64,000 nucleotides of DNA from Amyloporia xantha (GCA_036971615.1 JAYKKR010000013.1:682001-746000), one strand, 5' to 3'. Positions 13,032 to 24,637 are shown, counted from the first letter of the stretch. Numbers and translations are program-made. The notes: generated by a model not told the origin, from the letters alone.

Positions 13032-15488
13032 TTAACCTTGATAAGCAAATGACACCGCACCATATAGTCCTGCTTCTCGGCCGAGAAGACCATTTCCGTG
13101 CAATACCTGTGATATAGCCCAAGATGCATAAGCACTCGTCAAAGAACAATGGATTGGACCACGACAAGAAATGAAGGGTGGACGACGGGGAGGAGACAAG
13201 CGAGAAGAGAAAGCCCACCTCCATCTTTCTCGCATGCCACCCAATACTGCTGCTCACGTTTCCGTTTGCGTCAGCTAGACGCCCCAGTGCGACTCTCCAC
13301 GGATGGTCACTCAGGAGATCTCTCTTGAGGATACTGCTGCTGCGGCCTGAGGAGGAAGGCTCGGTGGTCCAACCGCTGGCGGTGTCGACATACCAGCCCC
13401 TCCCGCCCTTGCTCTTTATCACTCTCCACGAGCCTGCGCCTGGTCCCAAGCTTGTAAGCAGAGACATCGAAAGTTCAATGACCCGCAGGCGCGTGGGGGG
13501 TTCGGCAGTCTGTTTCTCAGAGAGCGACCTAACAGAGAACGGCGGCGTACACAGTGGCCAAACAAGTCGGGCGTGGAAGTCAAGTGTGGCTTTACGCACC
13601 GGCACCGCATGTGTGCCATATCCGAGCTCGGGCGACGTGGCGACCATTGTGAGGACCTCGACATTGGGCGCCTTCGATTTCAAAAAATCTGCTATAGCGC
13701 TCATATCCAGATGGGGCATGTGCGACAGTCCCAGAGAGCGGAGGCGTGGCTGGGGCGTGAACACGTCGCGTAACAAGCCTGCGGTCAGCGGTGAATTCGA
13801 TATATCGAGGTAAACAAGCCGGCCGGTCTTGAAGCACGGAGCGCGCGCGAGGATGTCATGCAGGTCATCTCCAGAGAGCGGTGACGGGTACTTCCAATCG
13901 CCGTACAGGCTGAGCTGCTGTATGTCTCTGGCAGCGGGCGCATCTACAAGGAAAGACCGGATACTCTCTCCGGTCAACCAGTTGCAACGTTCTAGCGCTA
14001 GGGAATGAAGATGGACGGTGAGCGATGTCCCCAGCGTGGCGAGCAGGTCCGGCGTGACGCGCGTGCATGACAGATCCAGGTGAGTCAGGGATGGGCAGGC
14101 AACGACAAAGGAATGAAGGATGTGCGGTTGGATGGATTTGACTCCACGCAACCCGAGTCTCTGCATACTCGGGAATGTGAGTGGTTCGCGTGTGGTACCG
14201 GGCGTCTCCGAACGTGATCGCTCTCGTCTCTGGTCGTCTTCGCTCGGAGTTGACTCCAAGTCCGAACGATCAATAAGGCGGTCGGTGACGAATTGAGTGA
14301 GCGCGTGCATGAAGACGGCGCTCACGCACCCGGTCAAGTCAAGGGCTTCTAGTTCCTTGCACTCCCGCCGCCTGTCGCGATCATCCTCTTCAGACTCATG
14401 GGCACTGAAAGGAACAAGGTCGCGTCCGCGCGATAGACGTCCGCGACCACGGGATGCAGACCCTCTCATGAACAGTTCAGACAGAACTGAGGACGTTAGG
14501 GCGCTGTCCATATATTCTGTGGCGCCGAACGCAAGAAGGTTTGGCATTTCCTTTCGTTCATGAAGTCATCAGATGCCCGCCAGTTTGTCGTGCACGGTAT
14601 TGCTCACCTTCAGTACTGATTCTAATCTCGCACCTGTCACAAATCTATTGTTCATGCCTTCTTCCACTGATCGTCTCATACCAATAGTACGGAAGTAATT
14701 GAAGTCCAGGTGACGGACAAGATGGCCTACATGGCGAACTTCGAGGGATGGTACTGCATTAACGATTTAGGAGCGAAGACGTTGAGCATGAGGCACTAAG
14801 AGTGGCCAATGCATCTGAAGCACGTACCATATAATCCTGGGCTGTCGCGTTCCATGACGATACGGACGGCATCACTAATAGAGCGCATGAGTCTCCAGCG
14901 GCCAGGGCTTTTGCTCTTTGGTCTAAGTCGTCTGGGACTAGGATCGCGACTCGATAGCGGAGTGAGAAGCTCCGGTGGAATAGACCCGTCAGGTCCGCTC
15001 AGTCGTTCGACTACTTTTTCGTGCAGCTTGAGGGCTGCTAATTTGTCGACGTCCCTCCCAAGGGTGTCACGGGCAGCAAAAACAGCAGCTTTGACCTCTT
15101 GAAGAGCATCGTCGACTATCACGGCCGCTTGATCCTGGTCTGTTTGGTCTTCTCCTTCATGATCGATATCCCCTCCGGCAATCTCTTCTACCAAGGAAAG
15201 CCAGCTTCGGGGCAGGCGCACCTCGATTTTGCGCCATAGCCATGGCCTTGCGGCATCGTACCATGCGCGATTCACAAGGCAGAGGTTGGCTAAGGTTTGC
15301 TGGGGGACCGTGCCTAACCAATACGCAGGGGGATGTGTCGACGGAAGTGCAGCGGGTACGCCTTCAGATTGAAGTAGGGGATCAAGAGACGTACTTGTGG
15401 GAGAATTTCCAGCAGCGTATACGTGCGCACATATTAATGAGAGCAACTCTGAAGGATACATGTCTATAGGAGAAGACTCGGGTGCCAT
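13032..15488 (-). CDS. F-box / leucine-rich-repeat protein
   Basis: Probable substrate adaptor of an SCF ubiquitin ligase. The N terminus starts MAPESSPIDMYPSELLSLIC and has F-box-like features (YPSELLSLICAHV, then TLANLCLVNRAWYDAARPWL and WLWRKIEV). A charged linker follows, then leucine-rich repeats such as LTHLDLSCTRVTPDLLATLG, LHSLALERCNWLTGESI, LVYLDISNSPLTAGLL and LRSLGLSHMPHLDMS. Splicing across 14550-14810 joins the F-box exon to the LRR exon through FNYFRTIGMRRSVEEGMNN. A last intron (donor after GWHARKME) joins to a short exon ending GAVSFAYQG before the stop at 13032-13034. Start at 15488 has the F-box close behind it and a TATA-like element about 95 nt upstream. The exact substrate cannot be inferred. 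Confidence 0.85.
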
Positions 15489-15582
15489 CCTGGTGTGCGT
15501 GGTCAGAACTGCGCAACCTGTGCGCCACTAAATCTGCAGCGTCGGCCAGGGAATGAGTGAGGACCATGGTGGTCCGACCGGA

Positions 15583-15589
15583 TTTTATA
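15583..15589 (-). promoter_or_regulatory. TATA-like box of the F-box/LRR gene
   Basis: On the minus strand the sequence reads TATAAAA about 95 nt upstream of the chosen ATG at 15488. The position suits a fungal TATA element with a short 5' UTR. Seen in sequence; function inferred. Confidence 0.35.
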
Positions 15590-16998
15590 GTCAGTGTGCT
15601 CGGACGGTCACCGGGAGGGTCAGGCATGGCATCTTCCATTGTAATTGGCAAACGTTGAACTCATCGGCGTGATCGTGCACGCATGATTCAGATCGTGGCT
15701 GGTGGCCGGATCTGCCTCCGAGCCCCTGATTGATCTTCTTCGAACGCGACGCTTCCAAAGTCTGTTGACGTTCTCTCCCGGCTGCTACCTGCGGCTTTAG
15801 TCTCTCCCTAAATTTGGCCAACATACAACACGAAGTGATACAAGAGTACTCTGCGTTGTGCTTCTAGTTCGAACGTTTCTCGGAATATGTGTGAATCGCC
15901 CTACACGTGATCACCTCCTAGCACCAATGATTCTGTTATGCAGGGATCTAGGGGATCGCGGATTGAAATGGAGGGCAGCAAGTACAGCGTGGTTTGCTAC
16001 TTTGGTATGAAGAATCGCACACCATTAGCAGAACACGAACGTTCGCAGCAAGAAGCTCTGCCTGCAGCCGAACCGGACCTCTGGCCCATCCCCAACTTCT
16101 TCTGCTACTTGCAGATCATCATTAGCCGACCGAATTTACCCAAGAAGTGCGTCCTTGCATCATCATGAAGCACGATGGTGCGCAGTGCGCACTACTTATT
16201 AGCCTCATGTATGACGCCATGGCGAGCCCCTCGTAAAATTTGCATGTCAGGAGATGGCCTAGATGGCCGAACGATGTCCTTCATCCACTATTTGGGGTAA
16301 CTAAGTCTGCCACGACCGGTGCGGTCTATCGGTTTGTCTAGATCACTGTCCATCAGGTCTAGTGGGCAGTACTATTCAAAAGTCTAATTCTCACCGTTGC
16401 AGAAGCGCGTTAGTCGCCTATCATTGGTTTAGGCAAGCCAAAAAGCCTTTTGGGGACCCACGACGCTTAACCTGTCTGGTGGAACGTGACAGCGATGCAC
16501 GTTGCAACTACTGCAGTCTGCACCTGACTGACCGACCTTGTTCGTCCCTAACAGCTGACTGCTTGTCAGACGGTTGCTCTCCTCGTTCAGGAGCATGCAC
16601 ACTGGTCTTTTTGTATTACATATTGGACATAAATACCTATTTACTTTCAGGCCACGGATTTTGTACGTAGGTGGGACCACTGTCATGTAGTGTAAGCCCA
16701 AGATAGCGGTCTGAAATAATGCAACTGTGCGATGATACTTAGCGGAGGAGCACCGGGACACCATGTTCCCACAGCAGTGAGCACCGTAAGTCCGCCCCGA
16801 GACATTGAATGGCCCGCGTCCGCTAGAAAAACCCGATCACGACCGGAGCTCGTAATGTGTGCTTGCCACTGTCAATCTTTTTTTCACAGCATGTGGCCTT
16901 CATGAATGAAACTCATACCCAAATATTTCAGACGGCTTGAGGGCGCGTTATAGAACAATTCCATCGCTTTCATGATTCTATAAGGCGCACGCTCCTGT

Positions 16999-17030
16999 CT
17001 CTTGAATACGTAACCTCTTGAATACGTAAC
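16999..17030. repeat. Perfect 16-bp tandem duplication
   Basis: CTCTTGAATACGTAAC occurs twice head to tail without mismatch (16999-17014 and 17015-17030). It lies in intergenic DNA and looks like a recent slippage duplication. Confidence 0.9.
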
Positions 17031-17404
17031 AGAACAATGCTTGGGATGTTACCTTTCGATGACTGCACCCTACCAATCCGTGAAGATCGCGTATACAAAA
17101 GACATGAGCTCATGGGCTGGCGCACTGCCATGATTATTGAGATCCGTCTGAGCTGGTGACTCACGGAATACTGTCAGGTGCCTCTCCTTCGACGCGGGCG
17201 AAATTACCACGGCCGTGAGGGGAAAATAGGTCATGCTGATGTGATTTATCGCACTATTGCGAGTTGCTGCTCCATGCGAAGGACGGCGTCGACATGTATA
17301 ATTCGCTGGTCAAGAGTACGATGTGAAACAGACCACGTAAATGTTGTCGCGCAATTAGCATGAATATAAATGCAGTAGCCACTTTAAAAATACTCAACAC
17401 TTCA

Positions 17405-17437
17405 CCTGCATGAATCCTGCATGAATCCTGCATGAAT
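17405..17437. repeat. 11-bp unit repeated three times
   Basis: CCTGCATGAAT is repeated three times exactly (17405-17415, 17416-17426, 17427-17437). It is a short minisatellite about 330 bp beyond the ERG28 stop. Confidence 0.9.
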
Positions 17438-17762
17438 CTAAACGGAGATATACTCCAATACTTACCGGAATACAAGCTGAAAACAACCGTTAGCGGGAGA
17501 CTCCAAGCGTCCTTGCCAGGAGCACCATGACTGGCAAGGGCAACGATAATCCAACGGGCGAGGACGGAAAGCGTTGCGGATCAATATGGCTATCGGACAG
17601 GCAGACCTAGCAAACATAACGTAGATACACGGGAGTAGAGCATCCATATCAGTCCCGGTAATACATCAAGATATCAAGACCGCATTAGTCCTCAATAGAG
17701 CATTGTCCTCGCCCATAACAAACAGGGAAGTTGACCAAGAATTGGATCACACATTACGCCAC

Positions 17763-18470
17763 TTAGTTCCGGACGTAGAAGTCGTATTGTGAGATCATCC
17801 ACGCCAGGGAAGTGGCTTATGCGGCAGCCAAGGAAAAGGATTCGAACACAGCCATGGAAATCGATTTCGAAGTTAACTGTTGGCGACCAGTAGATTCTGC
17901 AGGGAAGTACGACTCACTGGAAACAATCACCGGGCTTAGAACTGGGAAGCTGATTTTCGCAGTGCGGAAGATCAGAAGCTCAGAACCAAAGTGTGCGAAT
18001 GCAAACAGGTAGCTGAGTAGTGCGAGATCATATATCCTAGAAGACGACACCGCGGCCAGTCAGAGATGGCAGGCGGAAGAATTGGTGGTCAAGGGAAAAG
18101 AAGCAGCATGGTCGCAACCCACGGTTTACTGTTTATGTTATAGGCCGCGTAAAGCCGTATTGTGGCAGACGTGAGCGTCCATATTGCGAATGTCCTCGCT
18201 TGCAAGGCGGTGACTGTGAGCAGCGTGTTAGCTGCGAGGGTAGGTGCAGCTATGATCAGGACGTACCAGAGTGAGGAGCGACGTTGTACACTTGCCGAGT
18301 GAATTTTAGCGTCACGAAATTCTGGACCGTGTTGAAAACGGCCATGACGGCCACCACCAGTTGCCATTTTGGTAGCCAGCCGGCGGCCTGTGGTAAGACT
18401 GCACGACGGACGGTCTGTGTTGAATTCACTGTCAATGAAATGAAAATCACGCACGATGAGCGAGAGACAT
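17763..18470 (-). CDS. ERG28: Ergosterol biosynthesis scaffold Erg28
   Basis: Small ER membrane protein that tethers the C-4 demethylation enzymes (Erg25/26/27) of sterol synthesis. Spliced segments read WLPKWQLVVAVMAVFNTVQN, FVTLKFTRQVYN, LQARTFAIWTLTSATIRLYA, AYNINSKP joined to IYDLALLSYLFAFAHFGSE, then LLIFRTAKISFPVLSPVIVS and a last exon AWMISQYDFYVRN. Order, spacing and the motif LQARTFAIWTLTSA are diagnostic of Erg28, and length (about 150 residues) fits. One intron is only about 35 nt (donor GTACGT after HSG). The start is uncertain: an ATG at 18470 is in phase only if a 26-nt intron is removed, so the true first exon may be different. ERG28 is divergent from the Ser/Pro-rich gene with about 230 bp between starts. 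Confidence 0.9.
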
Positions 18471-18697
18471 GGACGTTGAAAGCAAGAGAAGAGGTGTCAA
18501 TCAGGGGATCCCGTCAGAGTAAATCGGTAGACTTGGTGATTGTTCGCCTGCGACCATCCTACAAGCCATTCCCGACCGTGGGAATGTTTCCAGCGCGTCC
18601 CTGGACTTGAATTACCCGACGACTATGACCGTTCAGGCTCTCGCCGCCCACGACCCGCTCTGGTTCGGGTCCATTGCATGCAACGTCCGACAACTGA
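18471..18697. promoter_or_regulatory. Shared divergent promoter region, ERG28 / Ser-Pro-rich gene
   Basis: Only about 227 bp separates the proposed starts of two divergent genes, so both promoters must lie here or overlap coding DNA. I see no TATA box in good position on either strand. Inference from gene layout. Confidence 0.4.
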
Positions 18698-21600
18698 ATG
18701 GCGTCGACGACCTCCGTCGTCCCCAGCATTCACCAGGAAAAGCCCGCCCCTGTCCGCTCAAGTTCGAGGGCCAGTACTGCGAGTGCTGGGGTCGCGTCCC
18801 TCAGGCGTCGGTCGCGTACGAGGACGAGGGTGCCAACTATATCTGTCCAAGGAAAAAGCGTCGGCACGTCGGGGAACGGTCAACACGGTGTGGAGGATCG
18901 CGTCGACACACTGTCTATTAGCGACAAGGACCTTCCACCTCTTCCGGCCTTCCTCCAGCACGAGCCTGAAAGTCTAGACGGCCTGCCTCGGTCTGGCGCT
19001 CATCCCCAGCCAGAACGTTCGTCGCGCAGGCCGAGAACTGCTGGATCAGAGCGACGTCCCAATGTTGTAATTCTACAGCCTGCCAAAAGTGATGGAGAAG
19101 GGGAAACGAGGAGCCCACCCGGCCGCCTGAGGCAAGCTCGCTCAGAAGGCGAATCCTTTAGAGGGGTACGTTCGCGGTCATCAATGATTTCTGCGTATTG
19201 CTTATGTGTTATGGGCGGAAAGATGAGGCAGCGAGCTGCAAGCCTTCCCCGCCATGCTTTCAGAACGAATGTATCATCAGATTCGTCTTCACAGCCCAGT
19301 CCAAGTACACCTGCAGATCCTTTCCACCAGATGCCCGAAGTGCAGATCTCAGGTGGTGGCCGCTCAAATTTCAGGGATTCAGTTCTGACACAAATCTCGG
19401 CAACGTCGTCTTCGCTGTATCCTGCATCAACTGTATCGGGTACACGTACGGAGTCGTCTTTGCCTTACACCCTTGACTCCGACTTGGGTGGACGGATACG
19501 ACAATTCTCTCCTGAGATCATGTCGTCGGAAAAGCTTGATTTCGATGCGGACGACGTCTCATATCGTCTTCGTTTGCTGGTGAACAATAGCTACTTTCTC
19601 CCTCCAGCACACGCGAAGCCTTCTCCGTTGTCTTTGGCCCCTCCGGATGTTCAAGCAGGAAAGAAGATGGCCAGCAAGGCATCTAACAATACTTTCCTAG
19701 ATTTCTTCCGGATAGGAAAGTCGAAATCGAAGCCAGCGACCCCTCTCGCATCGCCTCCAGCTCTTGATCATGCTGCGGGACCCATTTTACGGACAACATC
19801 CGATTCTACTACTGCTTCGGGATTCCTTGCGCGTCCACCTGCTCGATCGTTGCCAATAACACCCATCCACACGATCCCTCCCCCTAGCTCCACTAGTAGG
19901 GTAGTAGTCGTTCGAGAGAGAATGGACGACCTTGTCGCCGCTGCACAGGAGGCAGAAAAGGATCTGAGATCTCGTGCGACTGTTCATAATACGCGAAGTC
20001 GATCAACATCGAGGGTCAAGGATTTTCACCTGGATGTCATTGACCCCACCGATGCTGTCGATCTGCCACCCCCGCCGCCAGGAAGCTTTACCTTTGGGGC
20101 GCAGGCATCTGCTGTATACGGACTGGGCATCCGAGACTCCATTGGTGCGGCTATATTGGCAGAGCAGTTGCCCCCCGAGAGTCCTGGCATTTGGTCGAGT
20201 AGTACAGAGGACGATTCATGGAGAAAGGCGCTCTTGCAGCAGGCCGTCAGTCATTCGTTGACCCATTCTACGGATATCTCATATGCTACGACGTCCACTG
20301 ATCGGTCGGCATTTCCGTCGCCTACCCCTGTTTCGCCGAGTACTTCATCTCCTGCGCCTTCCGGACCGTCAGAGACTTCGCACGTGCCGGATTTCAAGCT
20401 CGGGCGGCCGATTCTGGAGGATTTGAAGATAAGTACGGCCGAGGAGGAGCCTCACAGTCCGACAACGCCCACTCAGCTGATCCAACCGCCCTTAACTGGC
20501 AACAGCCTGTCGACGTTCTCGAGTAGGTCGACATTGGAACCCCACCGGTCTGCATGGCATGTGCCAGGCAGTCCTCCGCGTGCGGAAAGTCCTGCTGTGC
20601 CGCATCCGCTTGCTCCTCCTCCCCGGAAACGGTTGGTCAACCCCTTGTACTCGCTTTCGCAGCCCGATCTCTCAGATCCCGGTCCGAGAGAACGCGATTC
20701 GGCGGAAGCATCCTCTCGACCCTCGTTGCAGGCGCTGCGGAAGGTAGTATCCTCTCCCATCCTTTCAGACGCGCAGGATGCGAATGCGAATGCGGCTGCA
20801 GACCGTCATACGCATTCACTGAGCCCTCCTCCCATGTCCATCTCGCAGAGGTTATCCGTTGGATCGTCTGCCACGGCGCAGGACCTGCGGGCGACGCCCT
20901 CATTCTCATCGTACCAGAGCTTGATGAGCCAGTCTATTCTCTCTGATGACGATGAGCTGTTTTACGCGACACCCGCCGATACGGATGTCGACGAGCCGGA
21001 CCACCCACGCCCGTCAGTGACGGTGTCTCTGCTGTCCGACAGCCGACCGTCGCTCTCCATGTCAGAGTACTCCAACCCGTCTCCCACTGCGTCGGCATTC
21101 CACGATGCTATCTTTGGGAGCTATCGACCACCCTCAGTGCTGTCTAGAAGGAGTTATGTTCCAGAGGCTTCGGGGAACCTTGCAAATCCGTCCACTGTGC
21201 GTTCTGCGACCGCCGTGCCATCCCGTGCCTCTGCTTTATCTCCCCCGCCGCGAGTGTCTTCTTCACTGAACACCACAGTGCTCCCTCCTCCGCCAAGAAT
21301 GCCGGCTGCAAAACCCGTCCACCGCCCATCAATGTCTTCTCGAGCTTCTACCGACCGCGGACGTCCATCAACTGCTAACACGGTTCAGTCTTTCGAGGCA
21401 GATCCGTCGATTGCAGTCCCACCACTTCCGACTCGGCTCGCCGACAGACGGGGCCTGTCGTCACGGTTGTCGCTCCGCATACCATCCGAATTCGTTCCTT
21501 CCAGCGTTCACTCAGCCCCTGCGCCGGCCTCGCCTACAGAGTTCTTTGACAGAATTGGAGCTGCGATGGACGAATTGGAAGACTCGGATGAAAGCGATGA

Positions 21601-22120
21601 GGACGAGACTACAGAGCAACCTGCCTCAATGGTTGAAGAGGGTCATGCCAGAGCCGACACCCCCGACACTCTGGGCGGTAGTCCACGTCCATCGTTCATG
21701 CGTATGGGTAATCACTCTAGTCCGCAGCTGGCACCGTCGTCTTCCTCTGACAATGCCTCCACCCCGGTGGATATGTCCGAGCGGAACAGGCCTATTTCAA
21801 ACACCCCAGCGAAGCCACGCCGTGGAAGCTACTTCTCGTCTAGAAAGAAGGGACTAGTGAATACGGACATACCTCTTCTTCCATTTGCGGAGCTCGCGGC
21901 ATCGCACGAGAAGGCCTCTGGTAGTCGCGGCCCCGGCTCACAGTCTCGACCGTCGTCGAAGCGGAGGCCGGCTACTGCAAACGACGCGGAGAACAAACCT
22001 AGGCGGTCTGACAGGGAGTCGCTGCAAAAATTCGACGGGATGCTTCTACAGCATCTGGAGGCGGAGCGGAGTAGGATCAAGCAGATCACCAGCAATATGT
22101 CCTCTGGTCCCAGAAGTTGA
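18698..22120 (+). CDS. Large disordered Ser/Pro-rich protein, function unknown
   Basis: About 1,140 residues, rich in Ser, Pro, Arg and Thr, with no recognised catalytic domain. The composition (RSSSRASTAS, polyproline runs such as DLPPPPPGSF, many SP/TP sites) suggests a phosphorylated, largely unstructured scaffold. More ordered islands are MDDLVAAAQEAEKDLRSRA (near residue 410) and a region around DSIGAAILAEQLPPESPGIW. An acidic patch lies near residue 970 (ELEDSDESDEDE). The C terminus (LLQHLEAERSRIKQI) could form a short coiled coil. A 57-nt stretch at 19166-19222 begins GTACGT and ends AG; because 57 is divisible by three it may be an intron or coding. Similar low-complexity proteins are common in basidiomycetes and usually uncharacterised; I assign no function. 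Confidence 0.8.
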   Translation: MASTTSVVPSIHQEKPAPVRSSSRASTASAGVASLRRRSRTRTRVPTISVQGKSVGTSGNGQHGVEDRVDTLSISDKDLPPLPAFLQHEPESLDGLPRSGAHPQPERSSRRPRTAGSERRPNVVILQPAKSDGEGETRSPPGRLRQARSEGESFRGVRSRSSMISAYCLCVMGGKMRQRAASLPRHAFRTNVSSDSSSQPSPSTPADPFHQMPEVQISGGGRSNFRDSVLTQISATSSSLYPASTVSGTRTESSLPYTLDSDLGGRIRQFSPEIMSSEKLDFDADDVSYRLRLLVNNSYFLPPAHAKPSPLSLAPPDVQAGKKMASKASNNTFLDFFRIGKSKSKPATPLASPPALDHAAGPILRTTSDSTTASGFLARPPARSLPITPIHTIPPPSSTSRVVVVRERMDDLVAAAQEAEKDLRSRATVHNTRSRSTSRVKDFHLDVIDPTDAVDLPPPPPGSFTFGAQASAVYGLGIRDSIGAAILAEQLPPESPGIWSSSTEDDSWRKALLQQAVSHSLTHSTDISYATTSTDRSAFPSPTPVSPSTSSPAPSGPSETSHVPDFKLGRPILEDLKISTAEEEPHSPTTPTQLIQPPLTGNSLSTFSSRSTLEPHRSAWHVPGSPPRAESPAVPHPLAPPPRKRLVNPLYSLSQPDLSDPGPRERDSAEASSRPSLQALRKVVSSPILSDAQDANANAAADRHTHSLSPPPMSISQRLSVGSSATAQDLRATPSFSSYQSLMSQSILSDDDELFYATPADTDVDEPDHPRPSVTVSLLSDSRPSLSMSEYSNPSPTASAFHDAIFGSYRPPSVLSRRSYVPEASGNLANPSTVRSATAVPSRASALSPPPRVSSSLNTTVLPPPPRMPAAKPVHRPSMSSRASTDRGRPSTANTVQSFEADPSIAVPPLPTRLADRRGLSSRLSLRIPSEFVPSSVHSAPAPASPTEFFDRIGAAMDELEDSDESDEDETTEQPASMVEEGHARADTPDTLGGSPRPSFMRMGNHSSPQLAPSSSSDNASTPVDMSERNRPISNTPAKPRRGSYFSSRKKGLVNTDIPLLPFAELAASHEKASGSRGPGSQSRPSSKRRPATANDAENKPRRSDRESLQKFDGMLLQHLEAERSRIKQITSNMSSGPRS

Positions 22121-22544
22121 TATACAGGCTTTCTATTGGGGGCTTCCTTTCTTCAATCTTGTCATTCCGCTCTTTGGTTTCGGTCCACATTGCAACTGTA
22201 TTTACCATTTGTCGCACCAGCAATTCTTCATGGCTCGTTTCAATCATACCTAGTGCTCCTTCTTGTTGCGTAGTCCTTTTTTAAAAGTTACTTATCTCGG
22301 TACATATACGACGTTGGTCTCCATAACCCTCACACTCATTGAGCTGCTGCTGTATATACCTGCGCTAATTTGCTCTACATTATCCTAACGCTATTCATTC
22401 ATCTCTGCTTCACCCGGGTTGTCTTGGATCCAGATATTCTCAGTGTATATATGATCAAGTAGAAATACAATGGTGCGAGATAGATGCGTGAGCTCAAATG
22501 AAAACAAATTCAAAGCAAGGACTAGCGTCTTCAGAAATACTCTA
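22121..22544. other. Intergenic, convergent 3' ends
   Basis: Tail-to-tail spacer between the Ser/Pro-rich gene and the CS-domain gene. AT-rich, no protein-like frame; expected to hold both 3' UTRs. Confidence 0.6.
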
Positions 22545-24470
22545 TCACGAACCTCCCTGGCTCTTCCTCCACGATGAGAAGGATAGAAAGCCAACTACCA
22601 AAAGAGCAGTCCCCGCGCCGACAAGTCCTGGAACGTACAAGTACCAAGTCCGATCGTCATCGACGGCATCGGGATCCGAGCGACAATTCTCCATAAACGA
22701 GCTGGACATATCGCCCGATGTCTTCTTCCGCCGCCGGCGAGGCTGCACTACCGACTTCTCCTTCGTAATCCCCAAGGAAGGTGCCTCCAACTGTACCTGC
22801 TTTTCCTTCCGTTTCGCACCTGGGGCCGAACCGGTGCTGCGTTGATCTCCAGTATCTACACCCGAGCCCGAGTCCGAGTCCGTATCTGGGGGAAGGAGAG
22901 GGACATCAAGCGATGGTACCAGGGCCCGCGCCCGTTCGAAATACTGTCGCGCACACTCCCTGTCGCGCCTCCACGCCTCGGTTCCGCCGGAGCTGCCACC
23001 GGGCGAAGTACCATAGCCATGGCCTGTACTGCCACTAAACATCATGGGAGACCGGAGGGACGAAAGGCCTGCATAGGCAGAAGAGAGGAGTGGCGTGGCT
23101 GCACCTTCAAGGTGAAGAAGGCCCGCGCCGAGGAAGAGCTGCGCGAGGCCGGATGCACCACCGATGCGGTCTAGGTAGTACGCTGGGGTACTTGGCAGGG
23201 GAGTGAACTCAGTCTCTCCGGGAGTAGGTGTCGTCCGCTCGCTCGGAGATCCTCCCGTGTCCTCAGAAGTTGATGAGGATGACGGCGAGGAGCCGCAGCT
23301 AAGATCAGGGAGGACGGAATGCACTGGGAGATAGTGCGTAGCTAGTCGAATCGTCGCTGAGGGCACGTGCGCCTGAAGCCATGCTCGTCTGTAGACGTCG
23401 TGACGAATGTTCGTGAGATGACAAGACCGGCGTCAAGGGGCGACACGATGACTCACACGAAGTATTCGAACGCGTCCTCATAAGCCGCTCTGATGTCGTA
23501 AAGATCCAGCGCGATTAGAACCAGACTTGTGGGATCCATATTATATTTCGCCTCATCTGTCAACGACGAAGACGAAGCCCACGGATAGGTGCTAAGCAGA
23601 GGTAACGAGAGGCCCTCGGGCACTGGACCGACAACCAGCGACGGCCAGATGACAGATTCCGCCTTTTCGACGTGTAACGTGAGCAGTCTTCCTGAGGCGG
23701 CATGAAGGGACTCGACTGACGAGTAAGATGACGTGAGACTGAAAGGCGGCGGATGACTAGGAGGCGACGCAGGATATGATGCCGTTGCTTGAATCTGACG
23801 CCGTTGGCTGGGCATTACAAAGTCAATCTGACCGTCTATTGACGATGAGATGGGCGACGAGAGTGCAGGGGACGAGGCTGCTTGGTCATCGGCATCAGAA
23901 ACGAGGCCACTCTCGAGGGAGGCTGCAAAGCTGCTGGAGATGTCGGGATTGGAAACGAACGCGTAGGAGGACTGGGTGGATGCGGTGGAAGTTGTGGAAG
24001 TTGTGCGTTCGCGAGCAGACAGACGTGAGGCCCTTGGCTCCAATTGCCACATAGAATTTGCGATGTCGACATTGCCATACAAGCGGCCCTAATCAACCAT
24101 CCAATATGATCAATGAGGCAACTTCGTACAGTCCTGAGATCGGCACACCTTCACAATTGGGGGTTGTCCTCGCACTCCTGCCACAAGGTAATTCCGCTCG
24201 AAGATGACCTACGGCACAGTCACTAACAACCCACATTTCGCGCGAGATATAACTTACAGAGACGTCTTCCTCAGCCGTTTCGTATGGCACCAGGAGTAAG
24301 ACAGTCGCCTACAAAGAGTCAGAAGAGGGTACGCCGTACTAGCTGAGTGCTTACTGACTTGGTCGTGAGACTAAGCCCGCCCACTTTATCAGACTGGGAA
24401 TAAACAATAGCATTCTGGAGCTCACCTGGTGCCACGAATAAGACTGGTAATAGTCGTGTAGCTTGTCCAT
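22545..24470 (-). CDS. CS-domain (HSP20-like) protein with C-terminal membrane anchor
   Basis: The N-terminal half is a CS/p23-type beta-sandwich: exon 1 (24426-24470) encodes MDKLHDYYQSYSWHQ, spliced to ATVLLLVPYETAEEDVSVIF, then ERNYLVAGVRGQPPIVKG and RLYGNVDIANSMWQLEP. This matches the CS pattern YxWhQ...P...V...G.LyG.Vd...S.W.l. The middle is Ser-rich and disordered, followed by helical segments (LVLIALDLYDIRAAYEDAFE; ECARQYFERARALVP) resembling TPR helices. A Lys/Arg-rich stretch (RRRRKKTSG) precedes a single hydrophobic helix, LYVPGLVGAGTALLVVGFLS, with 9 residues left before the stop, so the protein is probably tail-anchored with a cytosolic chaperone-like domain. Exons at 23376-23453 join through EYFV to the frame AWLQAHVPSATIRL. 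Likely a co-chaperone on an organelle membrane; the client is unknown. Confidence 0.82.
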
Positions 24471-24637
24471 GGTCGTGAATGATCTACAAAGCTGGTGGTC
24501 AATGCATAGACTCGGACGGCGTCAAGCCACACGCGTCCGGATACGTGCATAGTCACGTGCGCGTAACGCGTACCGAGGAGACCTGTAGTTCAATAGTTCA
24601 ATAGAGTCTTAAATATTTGAATATTGAATTCCTAGTT

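Larger units (their letters stand above)
15489..17762. other. Intergenic with short tandem duplications
   Basis: About 2.3 kb between the 5' end of the F-box gene and the 3' end of ERG28. No supported gene. It contains the F-box gene promoter and two small tandem repeats (16999-17030 and 17405-17437). One frame (15591-15824, - strand, starting MLAKFRERLKPQ) is protein-like but could not be joined to the F-box gene and may be 5' UTR. Confidence 0.55.

Noticed and set aside
17840..17850. GGATTCGAACA, resembling a tRNA T-arm (B box) on the minus strand
   Set aside because: No pairing T-stem and no A box at the right distance; it lies in the last ERG28 intron.
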